Below, one piece after another: positions 1-11,500 of a DNA stretch of 64,000 nt (position 1 is its first letter; the number at the start of each line of letters is the position of its first letter). The notes under the pieces are model-generated. The model was not told the origin of the DNA. It saw only the letters and a program-made list of their open reading frames with translations, and did not search any database. Source of the DNA: Amia ocellicauda (taxonomy: Eukaryota > Chordata > Actinopteri > Amiiformes > Amiidae); contig NC_089863.1 of NCBI RefSeq assembly GCF_036373705.1, positions 23,272,417 through 23,336,416 of the forward strand. Direction: 5' to 3'. A program made the position numbers and the translations under genes.

Positions 1-2336
1 TTTTTTTTGACAGCTCTGTATCTTGATATTAATCAGAAAGGCGGTTCGCATGCGAGGCCATTCTTAGAGCTCTCTCTGTGTGAAGACGGGGGGGTTTTAT
101 TTTTTATTTTCACAACTGGATTTTAATTTCCAAACATCCCACCCCCCCACAAAAAATACACCACTGCCCTGTCTGGACTCGTAATGACTTACAATGTACT
201 GAACACTCTTTAAATCGACTATAAGAAGCACAGGACAGGACTATTTCAAAGATTTGGGCCTAGATGATGACAAGGAAGCAGTGAATTCAGGCCTGTCACT
301 CAGGAAGGAAGAAGATGGACAATGGGCTAGAGGATAGCAGGTCTTAATAGCGAACAGGCCAAGTTGTGCGTTGATACCACAAAAAGGATGCAAAACTGGC
401 CTACAAATACAGCTGGAGCTCTGTCATTCACGACTGACTGCACAGCCATCCTGTTGCGAGGTCACAGCGGTTATATTTTATGGTTATCGTACATATCATA
501 GCTGTACGGTGGAAATTTTGCGTAAACCGAGAAACTCTTGCTAGGGTCTGCAGCTCCCGAGGAACAAAGGAGATACGCAGGGATACGGAAACTGGTCTGG
601 GAATATGTTCACGATGAGCCTATGAAAATAATTGGTTTTCATTGTAAGGCATATGAAGGAAATAAAGTTTGCAAAAATCTTCAGGCAATCGCTTCCGTAG
701 AAAAATCTAAAGTTTATAGAACATGCCCCAGCAGCTGTGACACACGCGTTGGCAAATATTATGATAATAGAGAGGGGAAATCAAACCAGATTAAGGCAAC
801 GTCTAGACCTGGGTCTGTAGAGGGTTAAATACATTTTCATCTTTCTCTATGCAAAGCGTTACATGGATCTATAATTGAATCGTCAGCCAGCACTGTACCA
901 GGAGAGGAAACATATCAAAATTCGTTGTTCTGTTGATTCCTCAAAGTCCTTATCTAGACAATGCGAGGAAGTGATAAATAAATAAATAAATCTATAAATA
1001 AATAAACACAGTGACACAGACACCTTACTGAGCTGAAACTAATTTCAAACAAGTCCCACAAATCTAGCTATGGAAGCATGTCCTAAAGTACAGCCTTTTC
1101 ACTTGAACAGCTCAAAATCTGCTTTCGAGGTACTATCCACACAGCAAAAAGCAGCCGTGTGTATTCCAATCGTATTTCTTCACCCTGTCTGTAATCATAT
1201 AATTATCAAATGTTATTTGTGTTTCACTGAATGAAAAAAAAAAAAAAAAAAGGAAAAGCGGTGGGGCGGCACCATGGGAAGAAACTGTTTACAATCCACA
1301 GGACGCAATAAAACACAATGCGAACAGGCAGCCCCGCGTGTTACAGCCATTAGCTGTTGTTGCAAAGACACCCCGCTGATTAACAAGCGAACGCACGGCT
1401 GTGCAGACCTAGTAGTGGATTTTACTACTAAACTGAACGCGGTCAAACAACAAAGCGTAAATCAGGCTGTAATAGGGTGTCACACACACCCCCCACCCAA
1501 AAAATGAATATTCTATCTACATATCGGCGAAGACACACAGTAGTGCACTGGTGGTGTAAGGAAAACGGAAAATAAAACAGTCTGTGCAAAATCCCAGAAT
1601 CAAATTAGCATCTGAGCCAGGCGTAATTACAGCAGTGGGACCCACTCGGGCAGAGCCAGCCATTAATCCAAACCACACTGGGCAATTACTCCGCCTCCAC
1701 CGCCCAGTGCCCCCTGCCACCCTCATCTCAGCACGTGTGGAAGCTTTTGACTCCCTCTGCTTCTCCCTCAAAGCCCTGAGACTCTCCTCTACTTTCAGAC
1801 TCTTTTCGCCCCTGCCAGTTTGCCCCCCATCAGGATACCAATGAGAGGAAAAAAGAAAAAACAAGATTGGCGCTGGCAAAGGGGTGAATGCCTCTACAGT
1901 GCAACTGAGAGTTGCGTCTCTGTTTCGAGTATTTCTCACACTTACACAGAAAAAGGGTGTGATACTGAGATAGCACAGTGACCGGCAGGCGGGCCAGAGC
2001 ACGTTACATAAGCCCTGCGAGTTAAATTCAAAACCGCATCCAAGCTGGGCGTGGCGTCTGGGCCGCTCCCATCACCACAACAATGTGACTGGCCGGGTTC
2101 CCCCCCGATTGGCTGCTTTCATAAAACGCACATCTGCTCCGTTTAAAAAGCGTTGGCCGCCATTGGCCGAATCAAATGTCAACTATGTGTGACACAAGCC
2201 GCGCCCAGCTCAAGGTACACAACTGACATCCGCCATGAGTAATGTAATGAAAGCACTGATAAGAAAGCTCATGAGGAAAGTCAGAGTTGTGTCAAAGTAA
2301 AAGTCGACCACAGCTGGATCCCACTCCCCAACTGAC
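1..2336 (-). other. lmna: lmna intron 1, 5' part
   Basis: This is non-coding sequence downstream of the lmna exon 1 donor, which reads AG|GTCAGT on the minus strand. LMNA genes usually have a long first intron, and the remaining exons would lie off the left edge. No exon is recognised here. It contains an A run near 1231, a TAAA-type repeat near 977-1010, and a CCAAT/TATA-like cluster at 2100-2170. A 96-codon open frame at 538-828 has no recognisable domain and is treated as chance. Confidence 0.75.
2100..2170 (-). promoter_or_regulatory. CCAAT cluster in lmna intron 1 (possible internal promoter)
   Basis: Two inverted CCAAT boxes (ATTGG on plus) lie at 2108-2112 and 2162-2166. A TTTAAA-type AT stretch lies between them, in GC-rich sequence about 170-230 bp inside lmna intron 1. 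Mammalian LMNA has an alternative first exon in intron 1 (the germ-cell lamin C2 isoform), so an internal promoter is plausible. No alternative exon could be identified, and function is inference only. Confidence 0.25.
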
Positions 2337-2680
2337 CTGGCCTTCAGCTCCTTGTACTCCTCGCGGACCTTGCCCAGCTCCAGCTGCAGCCGGGCACGCT
2401 CCTTGGCCACCGAGTCCAGGGTCTTGCGGGCGTCGGCCAGCTCCGTCTCGTATGCCGCCTTCATGCCCGACAGGTCGCGGCTGATCTCCTCCTCGGACTC
2501 GGTGATGCGCAGCCGAAGCCCGGCGTTCTCGGCCTCCAGGGAGCGCACCTTGTCGATGTAGACGGCCAGCCGGTCGTTTAGGTCCTGCAGCTCCTCCTTC
2601 TCCTGCAGGCGGGTGATGCGGGCTGGGGACAGCGGAGTGGCCACGCTGCGGGTGGTGCGTTTCTGGCTCGGGGTCTCCAT
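2337..2680 (-). CDS. lmna: Lamin A/C, coding exon 1 (partial gene)
   Basis: A-type nuclear lamin, the intermediate filament protein of the nuclear lamina. The exon encodes 114 complete codons plus two bases. Residues 1-20 are the short head, with METPSQ at the start and a TPLSP motif (Ser18) matching the mitotic CDK1 site before the rod. From about residue 21 the coil 1A/1B heptads follow, including the conserved [11 protein letters not shown] and [10 protein letters not shown] stretches. The start is the first ATG, in a strong context (GGACCATGG). The exon ends at GCC AG|GTCAGT, in phase with the Arg codon that closes exon 1 in other LMNA genes. The METPSQ head and TPLSP site favour lamin A over B-type lamins. 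The rest of the gene lies beyond the left edge. The exon is GC-rich against its AT-rich flanks, as a 5' CpG island would be. Confidence 0.93.
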
Positions 2681-3574
2681 GGTCCTGCGATGGGGCAGAT
2701 GCTGAGTTGGGCGAAAAAGGCGGACGTCCTTAAGGTGGCACTTTCGGCGTTAAGCCCTTGGTTTGTTTGTTTTAAAGCTTATGCGCTCCTGAGGAGAGAG
2801 AGAGAGAGAGAAAAAAAGGTATGAATTAAAATGGAAAAAAGTTAGAGAGATGAGGAGGAAACACTGCATTCAACCAGAGTCACAAATGGATTTCATTTAT
2901 ATATAAATAAAAACATCATTGCTATATATATACATCTGTCTCACAAAAAAAGTGTGCTGGGAAATACTGGATTCACAATACCGAAAAAGTATGAATTCTC
3001 CATAACCTGGAATATCTCATCTGGCTCCTGACAGGCTTAAAGACCTCATGGCAACTGGACGTTCATAATTAAGGGACCATCATCAACATAGGGTCCATTA
3101 TTCGCATATATAAAGACTCTGCAGGTTACTGTACTCATTTCAGCTGCCATTTGTGGCCTGGAAACTGCATTTTTGCCTTTATAACTAGTAAATGAAGAAA
3201 CGACAAGATAAGAAACTGAGGCGCAAGCAATTTTTTAATTTTTATTTTGTGGGGCATAGCTTAAACCTTTAAGCTGAAGATAAATGTGGGTTTCGCCAGA
3301 AGAGAAGTGAAAAATATAATGCAATGGTAATAATTAGTCACTTAAGGGATTCCAGAGCTTCATGCCAAATTTGCCGTTGCAGACGGACTGGACAACAGCA
3401 CCTTCTCGTACCGTCTGGCCCAGATAAAGTGACTCCCTCGCTGTACAAGAGGAGAGGCACGGAGGCAGAGCCAGACTGAGAACCTCCGGGTCACAAGTTC
3501 TTTACCTTAACCTGTGGACGGCACCGCCTCTTTCGGTTCGGTTCTGACGTCTGCCTTTTCTAAATTTTCACGCT
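2681..3574. other. lmna 5' UTR and upstream region
   Basis: Sequence upstream of the lmna start codon on the minus strand. The first 100-250 bp presumably hold the 5' UTR, but no TATA box or clear transcription start is visible. A short (GA)n tract lies at 2793-2810. The rest is AT-rich non-coding sequence with no recognised gene. Confidence 0.5.
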
Positions 3575-3785
3575 CTTGAGATTCACTGGCACTTACCCAG
3601 GCTGACAACATACCATATTATTTTTACCTACAATGACCCATTTTTCCAGCTGGTCTTGCACTGGAGCATTCTGGGTACAGTGCCATGCTCAGGGGTACAG
3701 CAGCAGTGTCCCCCACCTGGGATTGAACCCACAATCCTCCACTCCAGAGCCCTGGCCACGACTCCACAGCCCTGTAACTACATAT
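3575..3785 (-). mobile_element. tRNA-derived SINE, degenerate
   Basis: Read on the minus strand, a tRNA-like head carries a B-box-like GGGTTCAATCCC (plus 3719-3730). A body with ACACTGCTGCTGTACCC follows, then an AATGGGTCATTGTA segment. The tail resembles the GTCGCCCTGGATAAGGGC end of fish tRNA-SINEs, here diverged. I know this pattern from actinopterygian genomes. The family name is not settled by eye, and boundaries are approximate. Confidence 0.65.
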
Positions 3786-4106
3786 ATCTTCCCACTCCAA
3801 TTCATTCATGTGAACTTTGCTCCCAGGACGGATCAAATACGTTTCAATATTCCAATGCGAGAGATTTTGCCTACAAGTTTCAACAGGCAGAGCTTTATTA
3901 GAGGAGACTGTCTACAGTCTAGAAAGAAAACAAATTAATAATGGGAAAAAAAAGCACTTTACCTTGATGTCTGGCAAATCCCAGAAAGCACAGGGGCTTG
4001 GAACCTGCAGGACTCCACAGAAGTTCTGGAAACAGGGCTGTGACTCAGCAAACAGCTGCTCACAAAGTTGTTTTGCTCTGCTGGCTGGCTGTCAGACTCA
4101 CTCTCG

Positions 4107-4186
4107 AGCTCTCTCTCTCTCTCTCTCTCTCTCTCGCTCGCTCGCTCTCTCTCTCTCTGTCTCTCTCTCTCTCTCTCTCTGTCTGT
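4107..4186. repeat. (CT)n compound microsatellite
   Basis: About 80 bp of CT dinucleotides interrupted by CTCG and CTGT units. Long open frames over it are artefacts of the dinucleotide repeat. Confidence 0.95.
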
Positions 4187-7001
4187 CCCACTCGCTCTGG
4201 CTTCCAGCTCTAGACTGCCTCTCTGCTTTCTCTCTCGCTGCCTTTTCCCGGCCCGTGCATTTCTGGGAAGGGAGGCAGAGAGGCAGGGAGGGGAGGGGAA
4301 GGGAGGAGTTTAACTCAGCCAGCGAGTCAGAAGCATGTGCACACCAATAAATGGAGTGTAGGAGCAAATTACACGAAGATGTGTGTGTAAGTGAACAGTG
4401 ACTTAAGACAGGAGGCTCGGAGATGAAAGGGAAACTACCTTGAATCTCTGTCTGGCACTCATGGTTTACAAGAAAAGGTTTTCAGGGCTGATGGTCTAGC
4501 TATTGATCAGTGGGTGGCAGCACCCATCTAATAGAAGAGATGCAGGACTACAGAATAGCTGCATTTACACGGCCATTTCTGATCCGGATCAAAGGCATCC
4601 GGTAGAATTAATCCCTGGTGGTGTAAACACTCGACCGGCTCAAGTCCCAGCATGCACTGCGGCAGCGTTTTGTTCTGTCGCACTCTTTTACTTGCGCACC
4701 TGAAAAGTGTGTCACAAATACGACTACATGTTCCACCCACCTGTCATTTATTTGGTTACATTTCCTTTGAAGTGTTGTTTTAACCCCTTTGTAACGTCAT
4801 ATCGCAGACTGGATTTATAGGTTAGGGTTCTAGAACTTAGAAATGCCAAGACCCCGGAGAAAAGACTTCGATTTTTTGCCCTAGGGCCAGGCTGGCACCG
4901 AGGGAGAAGGCCCGTGTGGTCTTTAGGCACGGTGATGATCCTTCCCACTAAAACAAAGTGCAATTTAAGGCACTTCAGGCTAGAGACAACATGCCCAGTC
5001 AGTCTCGGCTCTTCCAAACTGGTTCCTGCTCCTTTTTTCATTGGATCCGCATTCCACATGCAAATCCTAAAAAGGAGAGACTAGATCATATGACAAAAGG
5101 TTTTCTTTCCCTCCAGTCATTCAATTAACAACCTGGAGGGGATTTCTGTATTTTTTAATTTTTTTATTTTTTAAGTGTCGGCGCGGATTCCCACCCACAA
5201 TGGGGACGAGGGAACGACACGGGAATTACACGCTTGAAGGCATTCGGGGGGGAAATATTCCTCCTCTCATTGGTAAATGTTTCCTGTAATGCGTGTGGAG
5301 GATTCGGAGTCCGTAAACAAACAAACACACACACACAAACCCTGAACTAAAGCCAACACTTGTTGCTTTCTTAATTTATCCGTTAAACAGGACAGAATTC
5401 AAACAGCACATTCAATCCCTCACAAAAGGTTAATAAAAATCAAGTCCAACCCCCCACAGCCACCCTGTACCTGCATCAGTAATGAATGACATTTTAATAC
5501 ACACCAGTAAGGAACCAGTAGGTTTACCTTGATTAAAACATTTAATCATTAACGAGAGCACAAGCAGGGACAGCCAGTCCGGCCCCGCCCTGTCTTTGTT
5601 CAGCCCTTGCCATTTCCGATGTCCTCTGTGGTGCCGAGTGATGTATCAACTATTAATTCAGCAGTGCAGGGGGGTGGGGATCTGTATTACTATACACACA
5701 TGCACACAATAAAGCACCCTTGAACTTGTACTCCTAGCTGTTATAAACTCATAGCTCTTAAAACACGTCACTTTTCTTTATACTGGTAGATGAAGTGACA
5801 CTTCATCACTTTTCATCACTTCAAGATAACATTACCCAGGAGAACACAACACTTCAGCTCACGAGTCAGAGTCTGCTCCCTGTCATGCTCTGTGTTGTGC
5901 TCCATGCATCTCTCGCTGGCAGGAGTCTTAAGTATTGCTTTTCTTTATAACTGCAGTTCTACATGGAAACTGGGTTAAGAAGTCAAGTGCCTGAGAGCTG
6001 AGGTTAGAAGCAGATAAATATATCCCAGCCGGGTAGTAGAGGAGTATTTTACACAGCCTTGTCTCCTCTGGAAGGGGGAGGGGCTAAGACATGTGCAGGC
6101 AAACACTGAAGTAACAGCCTGTGCCAAGGGAATGATATATGACGGATTGTAATGGCATTTTTGGAATCCCGAGGTCTTCAGCCACTAGCATCATGGTCAC
6201 AGACGGGATAACTCTGCTTGTGTCAACTTGTTTTGTGTTTATTGTCTTTCTATTTTTGAATAGACATTTGTTTCCCATTTCCCACTAGTTTAGTTGCCCT
6301 GTATTCTATGAAAAACACAATAGAGGGTCTCAGTTCTTGGAGGCTCCCCATCTCCTGGTGTTGGACCCCCGGCTTTGGTTTGGCTTTTAGCGTTATTGTA
6401 CGACCTGTGTGTAGTTGCAACAATGCAAGCGTGTCATCTGCAGACAGCGTTGTGGTTTTCCCAGCGTGTTCAGGGCGGGTTCGGTATTCCTCCTCTGAAC
6501 TGAAGAGGCTGCATGTCATCATAATGAGGGGTTTGCTAGCAGTCGCCATTGCCAACCGTGCTTGTTGATGGTTACACAACCTTCAAAGTGAAAGTCAGCA
6601 TTGTCTCCGTGTGTTTCAACACATCTCCACACTGTGATTTTTAGTCACAAGCGCAGACACGCCCAGAGCCACGCCCGGGAGCTGGCTGTGTCCTCTAAAG
6701 ATCTTATCACAACCCCTCCTCCCCGGCATAAAGATGTATCATTACGGAAAACTTCTAAAGGTTATAATCAGAGCCTTTTAGTTGATGATGTTCATTCAGT
6801 TTACAGTACATAACTAACTGTGAAATCTCTTAGCAAGGGTTGAGGAAAGATCATATAAAAACCAAAGCGCCAAACCAATGTGGCCAGGGGGAGAACAAGA
6901 AGACAAGTAATCCAACCACCCACAATGCACTTTGATTTTCTGGAGTCCACCAAACCTGTGCGACTGTGGGGCTCGTCCAGAACTGCATGAGGCCCACATG
7001 C
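4187..7001. other. Intergenic, no gene seen
   Basis: Mixed-composition sequence with T-rich stretches (5150-5175) and short CA tracts (5325-5335). Open frames here have no recognisable domain, codon pattern or splice context. Confidence 0.6.
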
Positions 7002-7057
7002 AGAGAGAGAGAGAGAGAGACAGACACAGAGACAGAGAGGGACAGAGAGCAAGAGAG
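7002..7057. repeat. (GA)n/(CAGA)n microsatellite
   Basis: GA dinucleotides with CAGA and GGGACA interruptions. Confidence 0.9.
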
Positions 7058-7384
7058 GGTGGGGAAAAGGAGGTAGTAATTGATGGTTCAAAGAAGCTTA
7101 AACAGCCATATCAGCGTGCCGCATCTGTGCTCGTGGCGGGGGGATCAGGGTCTGACTTTCAGCGAGATACATGGCAATTATTTTTATTCCAGCGGGCGTC
7201 AGGTTGCAGGAAGCAGAGGGAGCCAAGCCGTGTCTGGTGGGTGGCAGACGCAACCCGATCTGAGCTCCCGGGACGCTCACCATCCCTGCCTCCAGCTCAG
7301 TGAGGAGGCTGGCCAGGGGAAGGGGGCAGAGGACTAGGGTGGGTGGGTGAGCTGCAATCGGTGTGGCTAGATCACAGTGGCGTA

Positions 7385-7520
7385 GTGGGCGGGGCCTCTG
7401 AGTTGCCACGGGCGTTCTTCCCGCCAGCTGGTGTCCGATTGGTGGCGATGCTTGTGATCAGTGTGAAAGTGAAGAGGTGGGCGGGGCTGGACGCCAAAGC
7501 AACCCACACCATGATTGGTC
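7385..7520. promoter_or_regulatory. Orphan GC-box/CCAAT cluster
   Basis: Two identical GGGCGGGGC boxes lie at 7387-7395 and 7479-7487. Two inverted CCAAT boxes (ATTGG) lie at 7438-7442 and 7514-7518. GC box and CCAAT alternate at roughly 30-50 bp spacing, as in CpG-island promoters. No gene starts nearby: lmna exon 1 is 4.7 kb away and mex3a 17 kb away. It could be an enhancer, an unannotated transcript promoter, or chance. Confidence 0.35.
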
Positions 7521-8091
7521 GAAGGAAAGCTTGTGTGGAACTGGGAGAACTCAGCGACCTGGGTCCACTCCCAAAGGATGCGCCTCCAACACATCATCAA
7601 AACATCAACGTTGACGAACCCAGTACTTGTCCTTCTCTGCCTTCACAATCTGGAATGACAAAACTCTATCCGACTGTGATCTTCGGTCTAACGCAGGAGA
7701 GATACAGATACAGTGTGTGCAGAGACCACCCTCAGTACACAGTTTAAGCCGACAGACCCAGTGTCTCGGCTGCGCACATTTCTCCCTTATAAGGGCTGAT
7801 ATTTCAACGCACCGCAGCTTAAAACGCAGAGATAAGGGCACTGAGAGAGCGGCTCTTTGGAGTTATACGGCTGCACACGAAAAGAGTCCATGGGATTCTC
7901 TCTCTCAGGAGGTTGTTTACAGCATCTTCTGCCGATGGGAAGAGGAGAAGCCGCTGCCCTGACAAGAGCAGACAGGATGCGTTTTGTTTTCTTTTGCTTT
8001 TTAATCTCTAGGATGATTCGGAGCGTGTTGTGCAGACCTGGCAAAGTGGGGTGGGTCTGCACAACAAGACACAAACAGACACGCACACAGA

Positions 8092-11000
8092 GACTGAACG
8101 CACTGCAGCCCAGCACTGACATGCTGAACACACTGCGGCCCAGCAACCAGACAGAAACCGAACACACTGCGGCCCAGCAACGAGTCACTGAACACACTGC
8201 GGCCCAGCAATGAGTCACTGAACACACTGCTGCCCAGCAACCAGACAGACGCCGAACACACTGCGGCCCAGCAACGAGTCACTGAACACACTGCGGCCCA
8301 GCAATGAGTCACTGAACACACTGCTGCCCAGCAACCAGACAGAAACCGAACCCACTGCAACCCAGCAACAAGTCACTGAACACACTGCGGCCCAGCAACC
8401 AGACAGACGCTGAACACACTGCGGCCCAGCAACCAGACAGAAACCGAACCCACTGCAACCCAGCAACAAGTTACTGAACACACTGCGGCCCAGCAACCAG
8501 ACAGACGCCGAACCCACTGCAACCCAGCAACAAGTCACTGAACACACTGCGGCCCAGCAACCAGACAGAAACCGAACCCACTGCAACCCAGCAACAAGTT
8601 ACTGAACACACTGCAGCCCAGCAACCAGACAGACGCTGAACACACTGCGGCCCAGCAACCAGACAGAAACCGAACCCACTGCAACCCAGCAACAAGTCAC
8701 TGAACACACTGCTGCCCAGCAACCAGACAGATACTGAACACACTGCGGCCCAACAACCAGACAGAAGCTAAACACACTGCGGCCCAGCAACCAGACAGAC
8801 GCTGAACACACTGCAACCCAGCAACGAGTCACTGAATACACTGCTGCCCAGCAACCAGACAGACACCGAACCCACTGCAACCCAGCAACAAGTCACTGAA
8901 CACACTGCGGCCCAGCAACCAGACAGACGCTGAACACACTGCGGCCCAACAACCAGACAGACGCTGAACACACTGCAACCCAGCAACGAGCCACTGAACA
9001 CACTGCTGCCCAGCAACCAGACAGACACCGAACCCACTGCAACCCAGCAACAAGTCACTGAACACACTGCGGCCCAGCAACCAGACAGATACCGAACACA
9101 CTGCGGCCCAACAACCAGACAGACACCGAACACACTGCTGCCCAGCAACCAGACAGACACCGAACACACTGCTGCCCAGCAACCAGACAGACACCGAACA
9201 CACTGCTGCCCAGCAACCAGACAGACACCGAACACACTGCAACCCAGCAACAAGTCACTGAACACACTGCGGCCCAGCAACCAGACAGATACTGAACACA
9301 CTGCGGCCCAGCAACGAGTCACTGAACACACTGCGGCCCAGCAACCAGACAGACGCTGAACACACTGCGGCCCAGCAACGAGTCACTGAACACACTGCTG
9401 CCCAGCAACCAGACAGACACCGAACCCAGTGCAACCCAGCAACAAGTCACTGAACACACTGCGGCCCAGCAACCAGACAGACGCTGAACACACTGCGGCC
9501 CAGCAATGAGTCACTGAACACACTGCAGCCCAGCAACCAGACAGACACCGAACCCAGTGCAACCCAGCAACAAGTCACTGAACACACTGCGGCCCAGCAA
9601 CCAGACAGACGCTGAACACACTGCGGCCCAGCAATGAGTCACTGAACACACTGCAGCCCAGCAACCAGACAGACACCGAACCCAGTGCAACCCAGCAACA
9701 AGTCACTGAACACACTGCGGCCCAGCAACCAGACAGACGCTGAACACACTGCGGCCCAGCAACCAGACAGACGCTGAACACACTGCAACCCAGCAACGAG
9801 CCACTGAACACACTGCTGCCCAGCAACCAGACAGACACCGAACCCACTGCAACCCAGCAACAAGTCACTGAACACACTGCGGCCCAGCAACCAGACAGAT
9901 ACTGAACACACTGCGGCCCAACAACCAGACAGACACCGAACACACTGCTGCCCAGCAACCAGACAGACACCGAACACACTGCTGCCCAGCAACCAGACAG
10001 ACACCGAACACACTGCAACCCAGCAACAAGTCAGTGAACACACTGCGGCCCAGCAACCAGACAGACGCTGAACACACTGCGGCCCAGCAATGAGTCACTG
10101 AACACACTGCTGCCCAGCAACCAGACAGACACCGAACCCAGTGCAACCCAGCAACAAGTCACTGAACACACTGCGGCCCAGCAACCAGACAGACACCGAA
10201 CACACTGCAACCCAGCAACAAGTCACTGAACATACTGCGGCCCAGCAACCAGACAGACACCGAACCCAGTGCAACCCAGCAACGAGTCACTGAACACACT
10301 GCGGCCCAGCAATGAGTCACTGAACACACTGTTTCCCAGCAACCAGACAGAAACCGAACCCACTGCAACCCAGCAACAAGTTACTGAACACACTGCTGCC
10401 CAGCAACCAGACAGAAACCGAACCCACTGCAACCCAGCAACCATACAGGCACTGAACACACTGCGGCCCAGCAACGAGTCACTGAACACACTGCGGCCCA
10501 GCAACCAGACAGACACCGAACCCACTGCAACCCAGCAACGAGTCACTGAACACACTGCTGCCCAGCAACCAGACAGACGCCGAACACACTGCGGCCCAGC
10601 AACGAGTCACTGAACACACTGCGGCCCAGCAATGAGTCACTGAACACACTGCTGCCCAGCAACCAGACAGAAACCGAACCCACTGCAACCCAGCAACAAG
10701 TTACTGAACACACTGCTGCCCAGCAACCAGACAGAAACCGAACCCACTGCAACCCAGCAACAAGTCACTGAACACACTGCGGCCCAGCAATGAGTCACTG
10801 AACACACTTCGGCCCAGCAACCAGACAGAAGCTAAACACACTGCGGCCCAGCAACCAGACAGACGCTGAACACACTGCAACCCAGAAACAAGTCACTGAA
10901 CACACTGCGGCCCAGCAACCAGACAGACGCTGAACACACTGCGGCCCAGCAATGAGTCACTGAACACACTGCGGCCCAACAACCAGACAGACACCGAACA

Positions 11001-11500
11001 CACTGCGGCCCAGCAACCAGACAGACACCGAACCCACTGCAACCCAGCAATGAGTCACTGAACATACTGCGGCCCAGCAACCAGACAGATGCTGAACACA
11101 CTGCGGCCCAGCAACGAGCCACTGAACACACTGTTGCCCAGCAACCAGACAGACACCGAACCCACTGCAACCCAGCAACATGTCACTGAACACACTGCTG
11201 CCCAGCAACCAGACAGACGCTGAACACACTGCGGCCCAGCAACGAGCCACTGAACACACTGCTGCCCAGCAACCAGACAGACGCTGAACACACTGCAACC
11301 CAGCAACGAGTCACTGAACACACTGCTGCCCAGCAACCAGACAGACGCTGAACACACTGCAACCCAGCAACGAGTCACTGAACACACTGCGGCCCAGCAA
11401 CCAGACAGACGCTGAACACACTGCGGCCCAGCAACGAGTCACTGAACACACTGCGGCCCAGCAACGAGTCACTGAACACACTGCGGCCCAGCAACGAGTG
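8092..11500. repeat. 3.4 kb minisatellite with higher-order structure
   Basis: Tandem array of two related unit types. Both share a core GAACACACTGCGGCCCAGCAA. One continues with the short linker CGAGTCACT (about 30 bp unit) and the other with CCAGACAGACGCT (about 34 bp unit). They often alternate to give a roughly 64 bp composite. Variants change CGG to TGC, AAC or CAG within the core, and ACGC to ACAC or AAAC in the linker. About 100 units are present by length. Nested duplications are visible, such as a 128 bp period at 9421/9549/9677. The plus strand is rich in A and C and poor in T. The array is stop-poor, so repeated SVWLLGRSVFS-type open frames on minus and their plus counterparts are artefacts. 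Confidence 0.97.

Noticed and set aside
538..828. 96-codon open frame with several Cys
   Set aside because: Examined as a possible small gene. It lies in lmna intron 1 on the opposite strand, with no known domain and ordinary AT-rich composition. Not supported.
4550..4700. Short near-inverted TTTACAC/GTGTAAA motifs
   Set aside because: The motifs are short, with no target duplication or family match, so chance cannot be excluded.
8001..11387. Many overlapping open frames (69-187 residues) with SVWLLGRSVFS or related repeats
   Set aside because: They come from the stop-poor minisatellite unit read in several frames on minus, with counterparts on plus. Unit length is not a multiple of three, so no frame is favoured and there is no start, domain or splice context.
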